Assembly: GCA_964533785.1 (NCBI GenBank)
Contig: CAZHNG010000139.1
Coordinates: forward strand, 1-16,334
DNA: 16,334 nt
Direction of reading: 5' to 3'
DNA from: JANQRV01 sp964533785
GTDB lineage: Bacteria; Bacteroidota; Bacteroidia; Chitinophagales; Saprospiraceae
Part shown: one piece after another, positions 6,300 through 13,882 of the stretch
Numbering within the stretch: the stretch's first letter is position 1
Layout: each line of letters starts with the position of its first letter
The notes under the pieces: generated by a model
What the model saw: the letters and a program-made list of their open reading frames with translations, nothing else
Told to the model about the DNA's origin: nothing
Databases searched by the model: none
Program-made: the position numbers and the translations under genes

Positions 6300-9200
6300 C
6301 AAGCCAAAAGGATCAGTCCAAAAGGTAGGGTTTTTTACATATTTGTAAAAATTAACGCCACCGCTAAGTCTAACAGGATCTTGACTGATATATGCACCAA
6401 CTTCAGGGTCGTAATAACGGAATCTATTGTAAAACAATCCGGTTTCAACATCTTCATACTGACCTGGAAACCGGAAGGGACAATCTTCAGCTTTACCATA
6501 TAAGTACTTTATGGATCCGTTTGTGTCAAATTCCGCTGACCAAACTTGGTTTCCCTTTTCATCGTACATCGAAAAAGGGGTCCCTAAATGGTCGCTTTGT
6601 ATACTAAAAAAAACATCATTTTGTATTTTGCCAATTGGGCGAAATGAATCAGGATCAAAAATCCAGGTGATTAAATTCTCTTGATTAGGGGATAAAACTG
6701 CTTGGTTTGCAAAACTTGATGGGACGGTATCTTTAAATATGGCTTTTTTTCTGATTTCTATACCTTGAGATTTACCTAGGAATGAGGAAGGAAATAGTCT
6801 CTCTTCTAAATTGATTTCATTGTTTTCGAAATCATTGTTTAGGGACTTCTCATTTGCTAGATTAACACTTACATTTTCATTTAAGAGATTGATAGTAAAT
6901 TCATGAACGGGAAAATTGCCGTTCCAAATCCAACAAGTTTTTGTATCATTAAATGTTTTGCTCACCCTCCTCCCCATTGCATCATAAGCAAATGCCACTT
7001 CCTTTTTATCGGGCCTTACAACTTTTACCAGTTCTCCGGACGCAGACCATTCGTAATTCCAAATTTCTTTTTCATTTGTTATCCTTTTAACTAGGTTACC
7101 TTCCCGGTCATAAAAATACTGTGTCCCATTGGCATTTAATAATTGACCTCCAGAGCCATAGGTTCTATCTGTCTTTTCAAGACTATTATACAAGTTCCCT
7201 GTTTTATCAGAAATTCTATTTTCATAAATTCCTTGCGAGTCAACTTTCTTGGTCAAATTGCCCATATCATCGTATAGCAATTTTGTAACAGTTTGCCCGA
7301 AGTCAATGTATTTCTTTAATCTATTGTTGGCCCCCCAATCGTATTCTCTTGACCTTTGAATTACGGTATCTTCTTCTTTTAAAACCTTATGTTTAATTGG
7401 TCGACCAATATTATCTCGTAACCATTCTTCCTTTAAACCTCCTGGGACATTTCGCTCGATTTCTAGTCCCAAAACATTTCTTTTGAATTGTATTTTCCAG
7501 TCACGATCGAAAACTTGTGTCTGAATTTCCAAAGCATCACCCATAAGATTTCTGGAAATGTCTAAATTCAAGCCCAAGGAAGTAGAAAGATGTGTTCTAT
7601 TTCCAAGGGAATCATATTTCGAACAAACTTCAAAACCATTTTGGATTTCGGAGAGAACATTACCCCAAATATCTCTTTGAAATTGAACTGTTGTATCTAA
7701 ATTATTGGCTTCTAGTAACTCGCCGTCCTCTCTGTAGACAAAATTTTCTTCTTCCCCGTTCGAATGCTTAATCTGGGTAATGCGTCCCATTGGATCATAG
7801 GAATATCTGGTTTTGATCTCAGAGAATCGCTGAACAGAAGTGATTTGACCCTTAGGGTCACGTTTATAACGATGCTTTATCCCGTCAAATCCAATTTCTT
7901 CAATTGGCTCTCCATTTGCGTTCAGTTTGAAATCATAGTTTCGGCCTTCTTCATTGTAAATTTTAAGTAAATTTCCTTCGGTATCGTAGTGAAATTCAAT
8001 TCTATTGCCTTTTTCTATCTGAGCTTTCAAATTACCTAATCCAGTATATTCAAAATGAATATCCCTATCACTCGTTTTTATCCGAGTAACATTATTTTCT
8101 TCATCATACGCTATTTCTTTTCTGTTACCATCTGGGTCTTTCACCAAAGTACCTCTACCCAACAAATCGAATTCCCTGAATTGTACACTACCAACTGGAT
8201 CAATTGACTCAAGATTCCTTCCAAGGTTGTCATATTTCCACCTTGAAGATGCGTTATCGGGAGAGGTAATTTGAATGATATTTCCTTGTTTGTCATATCC
8301 TATTAGTGTTCTTCCTCCATTGGGATCAACCATTAAAGACAGGAGTCCTCTTTCATTATAACTATACTGGTAAGTGGTACTATCGTTGTCGGTAATTTTC
8401 GCTATTCTCTCCTTTTTGTCGTAAAAAAATTGCTTTTTAACTCCAATTTGATTTGTGTAACTTTTAATTAGACCAGCTTCAGTGTAAGAAATCTGCAACG
8501 AACTTCCGTCCGGGTGGATAATTTTAGATATGTTCCCCCTTTTATCATATTCATATGCCCTTTTATTGCCTAGTTGATCAACTTCTTCAAGTAATTCATA
8601 ATCAGCCGAATACTTATATCTTTTTTCATTTCCTAAAGCATCTAATTCCTTTAGGACTACTGCTCCATCATGATAATAAGTTTCGAAAAAACTTTCTATT
8701 TGCGCATTTTCTCTTTCAACAATCCGTTCGATTGTAGTTTTTCCTTTCTCATATACTAAATTTCCTTTATATAGATTTCCATCCCCATATGTATGTACAC
8801 AACGGGCTCTGTGATCTTCCGCATCGTATTCATAATAAAAGCTTAACCCATCACGATATGTCAATTGAATCATTAAATGATTCTTATAGCTATACGACAC
8901 TCTATGGTCTAATGCATTGGCAGCAAATAGTAGATTTCCATTATCGTCATATTTATAACGAACTATTGGAAAATCTTGATCATTTTCTTCAGGATGCGGG
9001 ACATTGACGGACAAAATCTTTCCATGGACATCTGTATGGACTTCTAACTCCCTACCTGAACTATCAACGATCCTATTCAGTACTTTGTAATAGCTATCAT
9101 ACTCAAACCGAATAATGTTGCCAGAAGTATCTCCTACACTTGCCAAAGGCCAATTTTCTCCTTCTTCGTGAAAACGATAAAGGAGTCTGTTGGCATCACG

Positions 9201-10247
9201 CACAAAGTACCCATCGACATCTCTAAAAAGCTCAACTTTATCTTCCCGATCATAATCAGATTCTCCAATCTTAAGTTGTCGAAAAAATGTTACTCTGCCA
9301 TCGGCCATTCTCAGTTTCACAAACGTTTTCCCTTCGAACGTTTGCGGACATAAAGACAAATCATAACTATGATGCCAGCCATAACCAATAGGACCATCGT
9401 ATTGTGAATTAGAATAGTAGGTACACTCCCAATTGAAAGGTATAGGGCCGGGAAGGGAAAAATCTTCCCTTTCAGTAACTACTTTTCCTGTTGCCAGATC
9501 AATTGGTTCAAACCCCCAAGAGCATAACCTTTTGCTCACGGCATTTCCTTCTCCAGCTGCCCTTTTTAGTCCTTTATTGAAAAGCGTTAGCGCTTTCTTT
9601 CCAAGTTTAGTGCCCAGCTTCATCAACCCCATAAAAGCACCTCGCATAACCCAAGCGGTTAAAGGGGCAATCATTGGAGGTCCCATGACCATAACCGGAA
9701 AGCCTAACGGAACTGCCATGACGATCCCCATGGGCACGCTTAGTCCTTTCACACCTCCTTTTGCATTTGGATCACTGATACTCGGAGCAGGAGAACCAAT
9801 ATCAGCGCAACCCAACGCGATATCCGTCAACCGACTGAGCGGGAATACTTGTGTAATCGGAGCTGGTGGCGGCGGTGGTGGTGGCGGTGTTCCGGCAGCC
9901 CAAGCGGCGGCCGCTTGCGCCAAATAGCCCATATCACTAAAGCTCATTGCTGCACTTCCAACGGTTGCACTACCCGTAAAAACTTCTCCTTTGCTTTTGG
10001 GAGGCATGGGGAAAGGCCCCAACATTGGAAATTGTATTGGCAAATCGGCAATCTCCGTCATTGGTTGAGCTGCTAGTAATCCGTTTACTTTAATGGTTTG
10101 TCCAAAAGGTGCTGGTAAGTAATCAAAAACATCCAAAATCATACCCGAATAGGGATGCGGGGTTGGTGTTGGAACAGGTGGGGCTCCTACTAAATTAATA
10201 TGTATATCCACTCCAACGACAAAATCCATGTGTTTAGCAGCAAACAT
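5877..10247 (-). CDS. PAAR-RHS polymorphic toxin with nuclease C-terminus
   Basis: A 1456-aa T6SS effector. Residues 1-165 are a PAAR-like spike tip (KHMDF, DIHI, PHPYSGM, ending SPAPSISD) split by an Ala-rich insert and eight prolines near 121-128. A hydrophobic segment (about 171-215) follows. The RHS-type start domain (DUF6531-like, ATGKVV to GYGWHHSY) is at about 250-295, then many YD repeats to about 1110, a non-repeat insert (about 1115-1218), and the conserved RHS end HLGTP at 1220-1224, QDP (D1290) and DPFGL at 1312-1316, where self-cleavage normally frees the toxin. Residues 1317-1456 form a PD-(D/E)XK-like domain (see separate entry). I prefer ATG at 10247, two nt after the stop of the upstream gene; a TTG at 10277 would add ten residues but overlap that gene. 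The frame is intact throughout. Confidence 0.9.
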   Translation of the reverse strand: MFAAKHMDFVVGVDIHINLVGAPPVPTPTPHPYSGMILDVFDYLPAPFGQTIKVNGLLAAQPMTEIADLPIQFPMLGPFPMPPKSKGEVFTGSATVGSAAMSFSDMGYLAQAAAAWAAGTPPPPPPPPAPITQVFPLSRLTDIALGCADIGSPAPSISDPNAKGGVKGLSVPMGIVMAVPLGFPVMVMGPPMIAPLTAWVMRGAFMGLMKLGTKLGKKALTLFNKGLKRAAGEGNAVSKRLCSWGFEPIDLATGKVVTEREDFSLPGPIPFNWECTYYSNSQYDGPIGYGWHHSYDLSLCPQTFEGKTFVKLRMADGRVTFFRQLKIGESDYDREDKVELFRDVDGYFVRDANRLLYRFHEEGENWPLASVGDTSGNIIRFEYDSYYKVLNRIVDSSGRELEVHTDVHGKILSVNVPHPEENDQDFPIVRYKYDDNGNLLFAANALDHRVSYSYKNHLMIQLTYRDGLSFYYEYDAEDHRARCVHTYGDGNLYKGNLVYEKGKTTIERIVERENAQIESFFETYYHDGAVVLKELDALGNEKRYKYSADYELLEEVDQLGNKRAYEYDKRGNISKIIHPDGSSLQISYTEAGLIKSYTNQIGVKKQFFYDKKERIAKITDNDSTTYQYSYNERGLLSLMVDPNGGRTLIGYDKQGNIIQITSPDNASSRWKYDNLGRNLESIDPVGSVQFREFDLLGRGTLVKDPDGNRKEIAYDEENNVTRIKTSDRDIHFEYTGLGNLKAQIEKGNRIEFHYDTEGNLLKIYNEEGRNYDFKLNANGEPIEEIGFDGIKHRYKRDPKGQITSVQRFSEIKTRYSYDPMGRITQIKHSNGEEENFVYREDGELLEANNLDTTVQFQRDIWGNVLSEIQNGFEVCSKYDSLGNRTHLSTSLGLNLDISRNLMGDALEIQTQVFDRDWKIQFKRNVLGLEIERNVPGGLKEEWLRDNIGRPIKHKVLKEEDTVIQRSREYDWGANNRLKKYIDFGQTVTKLLYDDMGNLTKKVDSQGIYENRISDKTGNLYNSLEKTDRTYGSGGQLLNANGTQYFYDREGNLVKRITNEKEIWNYEWSASGELVKVVRPDKKEVAFAYDAMGRRVSKTFNDTKTCWIWNGNFPVHEFTINLLNENVSVNLANEKSLNNDFENNEINLEERLFPSSFLGKSQGIEIRKKAIFKDTVPSSFANQAVLSPNQENLITWIFDPDSFRPIGKIQNDVFFSIQSDHLGTPFSMYDEKGNQVWSAEFDTNGSIKYLYGKAEDCPFRFPGQYEDVETGLFYNRFRYYDPEVGAYISQDPVRLSGGVNFYKYVKNPTFWTDPFGLAAVCSKTIGDAGEDKIYELLRREFKKKDGFEIAQQVWGKFKNHPGTTIFDFVVYKKKGNKVEIVCVVESKSNSSTLTDRQIQFFVSGQKVKLVGSSAKNTGLSGEEFTKADLQEGAWQGHTQVDQNTGKVVNNSISWTQY
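9864..9894 (+). repeat. GGT/GGC tract encoding polyproline in the PAAR domain
   Basis: A short GGT/GGC triplet tract on the plus strand, read on the minus strand as consecutive Pro codons (eight prolines) inside the RHS protein. Mixed codons rather than one pure repeat argue against recent slippage. It lies in an Ala-rich insert within the PAAR-like domain and probably forms a flexible or rigid loop. Confidence 0.7.
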
Positions 10248-10249
10248 AT

Positions 10250-11557
10250 CTATATTTTTACGATCAGCGCTTGCCAATCTTCGCCTAATAATTCAATAAA
10301 TTCTTCGTCTATTTCGTGCTGTTTTTTTCGTTCCCCTACTTTGGAGCATAAATCGATTAAGGCCTTGCCCACATACGGCAAAGTACTGACTTTTATCGAT
10401 GATGGGTCCAATTTTCTCCCTGCTGTTAACGCATAGTTATAATATTCCCAGGCAGAAAAGGGATCATCTAGGTAGTAATCGTAGCTGAACCCGGCCATGC
10501 GCCAGGCTTCCAGAGCCAATTGATTTTTTTGGATATAGTCCGCAATTTGGCCCGCTTTGATGTAGGATTTCCCACCTTCTTCATACTCCTTTTGGGCCAA
10601 TTGACACCCAGCAATTCCCATGAGGGTCTGTACTTCCAGTTGTTTTCCTAACTCCGGTTCTTCTTTCGCATAGTTCTCGGCAGTGGTATAACCTTCCATA
10701 AACCTGGCTACGGCGGTTTCAAAATCCTGCATTCCAATATAGCCATTTGCTAGCAGTATATAGATCGCAACTTGTAGATTTGGCCAGTTCTGAGCAGCGG
10801 CGATCTCCAATGCTTCTTTGGCAAAAGCTTCGGCCGTCGACATGTCTTTCTTACCGGCCGCCTGGCCAGCTTTCAAAACTGCTTTTTGTAGCTTCACCCC
10901 CGGTTCTTCTTCTTTACCCTGGGTGGCCTCTTCAAATACCTCTTGCATTGCCTCACTCATGTCGATATCTGATTGAAGAACCGCAGTTTTTTCAGGAAAA
11001 TACGCTATGACGCGATCAAACATTGGAATGTCAGCTTCCTCCTTAACTAGTATTTTTATTTTGGAAGGAAACTCAAGCTCCAATAAACTCTCAATCCATA
11101 ACGCCCACATTTTGGGGTTTTGGTTTTGCCTTGGTAATAAATAAGCCACAAAATATCCTTCCAATTCCTCTACCATATGGGCTAATTTGGAAAGAAGTTG
11201 CAGAAAGGCAAGTGGTGTCTTTTCTTCGGGAGTAGAAAGCAAGTTGGTTAAAACCTTGGCATGATTAAGATAGGCTTGGCTTTCTGGGTGATTAATTCGG
11301 GCAAAAAACTCCTCTATTAAATTAGCTGCATAAGTTTCTGCATCGGTAAAATCAGCTTGGAAAGTCAGAAAAAGAGAGGGTACATTACCTACATCAGTAT
11401 CCTCAAACAGGACAAAGGCATCAATCATCTGTGATGCTTCTCGGTTAATTTGCCACACGACTAATGGGGCTTCCGAGGATTGTTCAAATGCCATCCACTT
11501 TTCTCCCAATTTGGTAAGGCGCCGTGTAATCGGATTTTCGGTGTTTTGTTCCGCCAC
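10250..11557 (-). CDS. TPR adaptor/chaperone-like protein for RHS effector
   Basis: A 435-aa cytoplasmic protein. The N-terminal half (about 1-200) is alpha/beta; the stretch around FVAYLLP, PKMWALWIESLL and IKILVKEE resembles an NTPase-like adaptor domain that I recall next to PAAR-RHS genes elsewhere, but no Walker motif is visible. Residues about 220-385 are helix-turn-helix repeats typical of TPR (AEAFAKEALEIA, ANGYIGMQDFETAVARF, GIAGCQLAQKEYEEGGKSYIKAG, AWEYYNYALTAGRKL). The stop is two nt before the RHS start codon, so the genes are almost certainly translationally coupled. I infer a role in folding the RHS protein or loading it on the spike, comparable in position to Eag or DUF4123 adaptors but unrelated in sequence as far as I can see. 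Start is GTG; an internal ATG at residue 22 is possible. Binding partner and function are inference. Confidence 0.75.
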   Translation of the reverse strand: MAEQNTENPITRRLTKLGEKWMAFEQSSEAPLVVWQINREASQMIDAFVLFEDTDVGNVPSLFLTFQADFTDAETYAANLIEEFFARINHPESQAYLNHAKVLTNLLSTPEEKTPLAFLQLLSKLAHMVEELEGYFVAYLLPRQNQNPKMWALWIESLLELEFPSKIKILVKEEADIPMFDRVIAYFPEKTAVLQSDIDMSEAMQEVFEEATQGKEEEPGVKLQKAVLKAGQAAGKKDMSTAEAFAKEALEIAAAQNWPNLQVAIYILLANGYIGMQDFETAVARFMEGYTTAENYAKEEPELGKQLEVQTLMGIAGCQLAQKEYEEGGKSYIKAGQIADYIQKNQLALEAWRMAGFSYDYYLDDPFSAWEYYNYALTAGRKLDPSSIKVSTLPYVGKALIDLCSKVGERKKQHEIDEEFIELLGEDWQALIVKI

Positions 11558-11623
11558 TTTTCGTATTTTAGTTAAGTTGTAAACAACTGATGATGAATAG
11601 AGAGAATGATCGGAAAACGCTGG

Positions 11624-11905
11624 CTATTCTTCTTCAGAAGAAACGGCGCCGTCTAGCTTGAGTAGATAAGCCTTGGCAGCATATTCCTCTTGGATTTGGA
11701 TACCTATGCTCACACTCTCCCGGGGTGGGTTGATTTCAAATTTGGTAATTTCCGCTTTGTCGAGAAGACCGTTTTCGACGTAGTCATTTAAGAAATTGGC
11801 AACCTTTTCTTTAATTTTTTCGGGGTCTTTTGGAAGATCAAAAACTGCCTTGTCGAGGATTTCAATCAATCCTGCTCTTATTTCATTAAGTATTGGGTTG
11901 TTCAT
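11624..11905 (-). CDS. Small protein of unknown function, first gene of RHS operon
   Basis: A 93-aa acidic protein starting at ATG 11905 and ending 66 nt before the TPR gene on the same strand. It has an N-terminal helical half (about 1-50, with KVANFLNDYVENGLLDKA) followed by a beta-rich half (FEINPPRESVSIGIQIQEEYAAKAYLLKL) and an acidic tail. The helix, then a GLL turn, then strand pattern faintly recalls the C-terminal part of phage-type tail sheath proteins, but the similarity is too weak to assign. No signal peptide or membrane segment is seen. Position suggests it belongs with effector loading or the contractile apparatus. Confidence 0.65.
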   Translation of the reverse strand: MNNPILNEIRAGLIEILDKAVFDLPKDPEKIKEKVANFLNDYVENGLLDKAEITKFEINPPRESVSIGIQIQEEYAAKAYLLKLDGAVSSEEE

Positions 11906-12088
11906 AAATCAAAATTTGGAATAGCACTTGTCAATAATGCACTTCTTTATTTGAAACTAAGATAATATTTTTATGGCCTATTTAATAGAATAAAAAAATA
12001 AAATGTTAAACCAAGTGGAATATTGGAAATGATAAACGGCCCTATTGGCTTTTTTGTCTTTTCAATTTCAATAGAAAACTACTGCAAT
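11906..12088. promoter_or_regulatory. Divergent intergenic region
   Basis: An AT-rich spacer between the divergent effector operon and the M23 gene that must carry both promoters. I could not place a convincing Bacteroidota promoter on either strand. If the M23 gene starts at 12029 rather than 12089, the last 60 nt are coding. Confidence 0.3.
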
Positions 12089-13483
12089 ATGAATTTCCCC
12101 AACTTCTTGAAGTTTTTTACCAAAAAGGAAAGTATTGATATCAACGAAAAAGAAGAGCTCTTTATTGAGGGGGCTACCGTTGGAAATAGAGAACGGATAG
12201 AAATCTTTAATGAAGTACCTCTTCACCTGAAGATCTTGAATCATTTGAAACGATATTTTGTGGTGTTTTTGGTCGTAGGTCTAGTTTTGGGAATTGCCTT
12301 TTGGATGTTAGGAGGCAATTCTGCAGAACCAAAAAAGGCAGCAGCAGCAACTTTACCAGACTTGTCTAACTACACAGAGCGTCAATTCATGCTAGAGAAC
12401 GAGCTCTCGTTTAGAGATTTTATGAAGCGTTTTGTTAAAGAAGAAAAGATTATCCAGACGCTTAATGAAGATGCAAAAGCCAAGGGTTTATCCACTCTTT
12501 TGGCCCAAACCGACTACAACACCTATTCTAGAGGTAATTCTGCCGCATCTCCTGATTTTTTGACCTTGAATAAAGATCGATTCTCATATTATCTTATCAC
12601 AATAAAATCAACACTTCCTTCCATTGTAGAAATCCAACGACCGCAAGAACAGGATTTTGTCGCCCAAACCTGGATCCTGAAAGAAGACATGCTCGATATC
12701 ATTACCCAGGAGCAGCCCCTGACAAAAATCACCATGGAACTAGTAGAAAAGATAGAAGACATTCTAAGCTGGTCAATAGGATTACGCAGCCTACGCAAAG
12801 GAGATATCATTTCTTTATTATGGGAGATTCGTTTTATCGAAGGACAACCCTTGTTAGAAGAAGATAAAAAGATCGTTGCCTTGATCATAAGATCGTCTTC
12901 GGTCGATACCACCTTACACGCATTTCGATATTCGCTGCAAGATGAAGAAGCCTTCTACGACTGGAAAGGAAGACCTTGGGAAAGGCAGTTTCTTTGCTCA
13001 CCCGTTAAATATGGTAAAATTTCGTCCCGCTTTAACCTGAGTAGGTTCAATCCTGTTTTCAAGACAATAAAGCCACACCGGGGAACGGATTACGCAGCTC
13101 CGCGGGGTACTGAAATCTATGCTCTGGCGGATGGCAAAGTGGAAAAGATACTTCCCTTAAATGGCAACAACGGCAACTATATCAAGCTTAGTCACGGTCC
13201 TATTTACAGTTCGGGTTATCTACATCTTTCTGGTTTTGCTGAAGGACTCAAAAAAGGAGATAAAGTTAAACAAGGGCAAGTCATTGGTTATGTGGGATCA
13301 ACCGGTGCTTCAACCGGACCGCACGTTTGCCTTCGTTTTTGGCGCAGGAATTATCAGGATGATTTCGTGGATGCTTTTAAGTACCTGCCCAAACCCGACC
13401 CTATTCACTATACCTTATTACCAGCCTATGTTGCCTACCGAGATTCCATTATGCGAATATTCGAAAAAGAAGAAGAACGTTAA
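12089..13483 (+). CDS. Membrane-anchored M23/LytM-type peptidase
   Basis: A 464-aa protein from the preferred ATG at 12089. A basic and acidic cytoplasmic N-terminus precedes one membrane segment (about 56-74, YFVVFLVVGLVLGIAFWML). A periplasmic spacer with a LysM-like or coiled portion (about 90-300) follows, then an M23 domain (about 305-445): H330xxxD334 in HRGTDYAAPRGTEIYALADGKV is the zinc half-site, H379 is in YLHLSG, and GPHVC supplies H412. The usual HxH pair is HxC here (C414 in place of the second His), a variant I recall in Bacteroidota M23 proteins, so zinc binding is plausible. It probably cuts peptidoglycan cross-links or regulates cell-wall turnover at the inner membrane. ATG at 12029 and TTG at 12023 are alternative starts giving a hydrophobic extra 20-22 residues. 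It stands alone on the plus strand. Confidence 0.85.
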   Translation: MNFPNFLKFFTKKESIDINEKEELFIEGATVGNRERIEIFNEVPLHLKILNHLKRYFVVFLVVGLVLGIAFWMLGGNSAEPKKAAAATLPDLSNYTERQFMLENELSFRDFMKRFVKEEKIIQTLNEDAKAKGLSTLLAQTDYNTYSRGNSAASPDFLTLNKDRFSYYLITIKSTLPSIVEIQRPQEQDFVAQTWILKEDMLDIITQEQPLTKITMELVEKIEDILSWSIGLRSLRKGDIISLLWEIRFIEGQPLLEEDKKIVALIIRSSSVDTTLHAFRYSLQDEEAFYDWKGRPWERQFLCSPVKYGKISSRFNLSRFNPVFKTIKPHRGTDYAAPRGTEIYALADGKVEKILPLNGNNGNYIKLSHGPIYSSGYLHLSGFAEGLKKGDKVKQGQVIGYVGSTGASTGPHVCLRFWRRNYQDDFVDAFKYLPKPDPIHYTLLPAYVAYRDSIMRIFEKEEER

Positions 13484-13500
13484 ATATTATTAAAACAATC

Positions 13501-13557
13501 GAAAATTGAATATATTTATACTAGCAACTTATTACGATAATGATTTATTCAATTTTC
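13501..13557. repeat. 12-bp inverted repeat spanning a start codon
   Basis: GAAAATTGAATA at 13501-13512 and TATTCAATTTTC at 13546-13557 are perfect reverse complements 33 nt apart. The first ATG of the 96-aa ORF (13540) is in the loop. It could terminate the M23 transcript or occlude translation of the following ORF. Confidence 0.5.
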
Positions 13558-13830
13558 AAAATGCTCTTCAGTAGAAAACAGAGTGAAAGAGGAAAAGCTT
13601 TGATCAACATTAAGGACAAAACGAAAAAGGGTAAACAAAAAAAAGTTGATGATGATATCCGAATCTCTTTGAAGCCGAATACGGTCTCTCCTAATACAGG
13701 TGACGAAGATATCGTAATACTCCCCAAAGATTCCCTTTTCCCGGATATTACCATTGAGCTAAAAAAAACAAGCTCCAACCTCAAGTCTTCTATAAATTAT
13801 GATGACATCCTGATCATCCTGAAAGGGTAA
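13540..13830 (+). CDS. Hypothetical 96-aa protein with repeated DDIxIxL segments
   Basis: Not recognised. It has a short hydrophobic and basic N-terminus (MIYSIFKMLFSRKQ), a lysine-rich stretch (DKTKKGKQKK), then three similar short segments: DDIRISLKP, EDIVILPKD and DDILIILKG, with DITIELKK between. The segments suggest a small repetitive beta structure. A second ATG at 13561 (MLFSRKQ) is possible. It follows the M23 gene by 56 nt on the same strand and ends before a terminator-like hairpin, so it has gene-like placement, but no homology supports it. Confidence 0.45.
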   Translation: MIYSIFKMLFSRKQSERGKALINIKDKTKKGKQKKVDDDIRISLKPNTVSPNTGDEDIVILPKDSLFPDITIELKKTSSNLKSSINYDDILIILKG

Positions 13831-13855
13831 CCTCGACAGGAAATTATCTCCACCT

Positions 13856-13882
13856 AAAAACCCAACCCATTAGTTGGTTTTT
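13856..13882. terminator. Bidirectional terminator-like hairpin
   Basis: CCAAC (13862-13866) pairs with GTTGG (13873-13877) around CCATTA, flanked by A5 on the left and T5 on the right. Both strands therefore give a hairpin followed by a U-tract. It lies between the convergent 96-aa ORF and porP-like gene and overlaps the last codons and stop of the latter. Confidence 0.55.

Noticed and set aside
9433..9927. A 164-codon plus-strand frame with a glycine run
   Set aside because: It mirrors the proline-rich PAAR region of the RHS gene; the glycine run is the complement of the proline codons.
5877..10247. Repeated YD-type motifs considered as tandem DNA repeats or CRISPR
   Set aside because: The similarity is at the protein level (RHS YD repeats); the DNA units vary and there are no uniform repeats with spacers.
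61..11905. Extracellular contractile injection system (eCIS) instead of T6SS
   Set aside because: A ClpV-type ATPase and TssB-like sheath protein point to T6SS, and no phage-like baseplate or tape-measure genes are visible. The 93-aa protein's faint sheath-like pattern is too weak to change this.
12023..12088. N-terminal extension of the M23 protein from TTG 12023 or ATG 12029
   Set aside because: The extra residues are an odd hydrophobic stretch ahead of a normal charged N-terminus and membrane segment; kept only as an alternative start.
12089..13483. M23 peptidase as an additional secreted T6SS effector
   Set aside because: It is divergently transcribed from the effector operon, has an N-terminal cytoplasmic part and single membrane anchor, and has no adjacent immunity gene; an envelope housekeeping role fits better.
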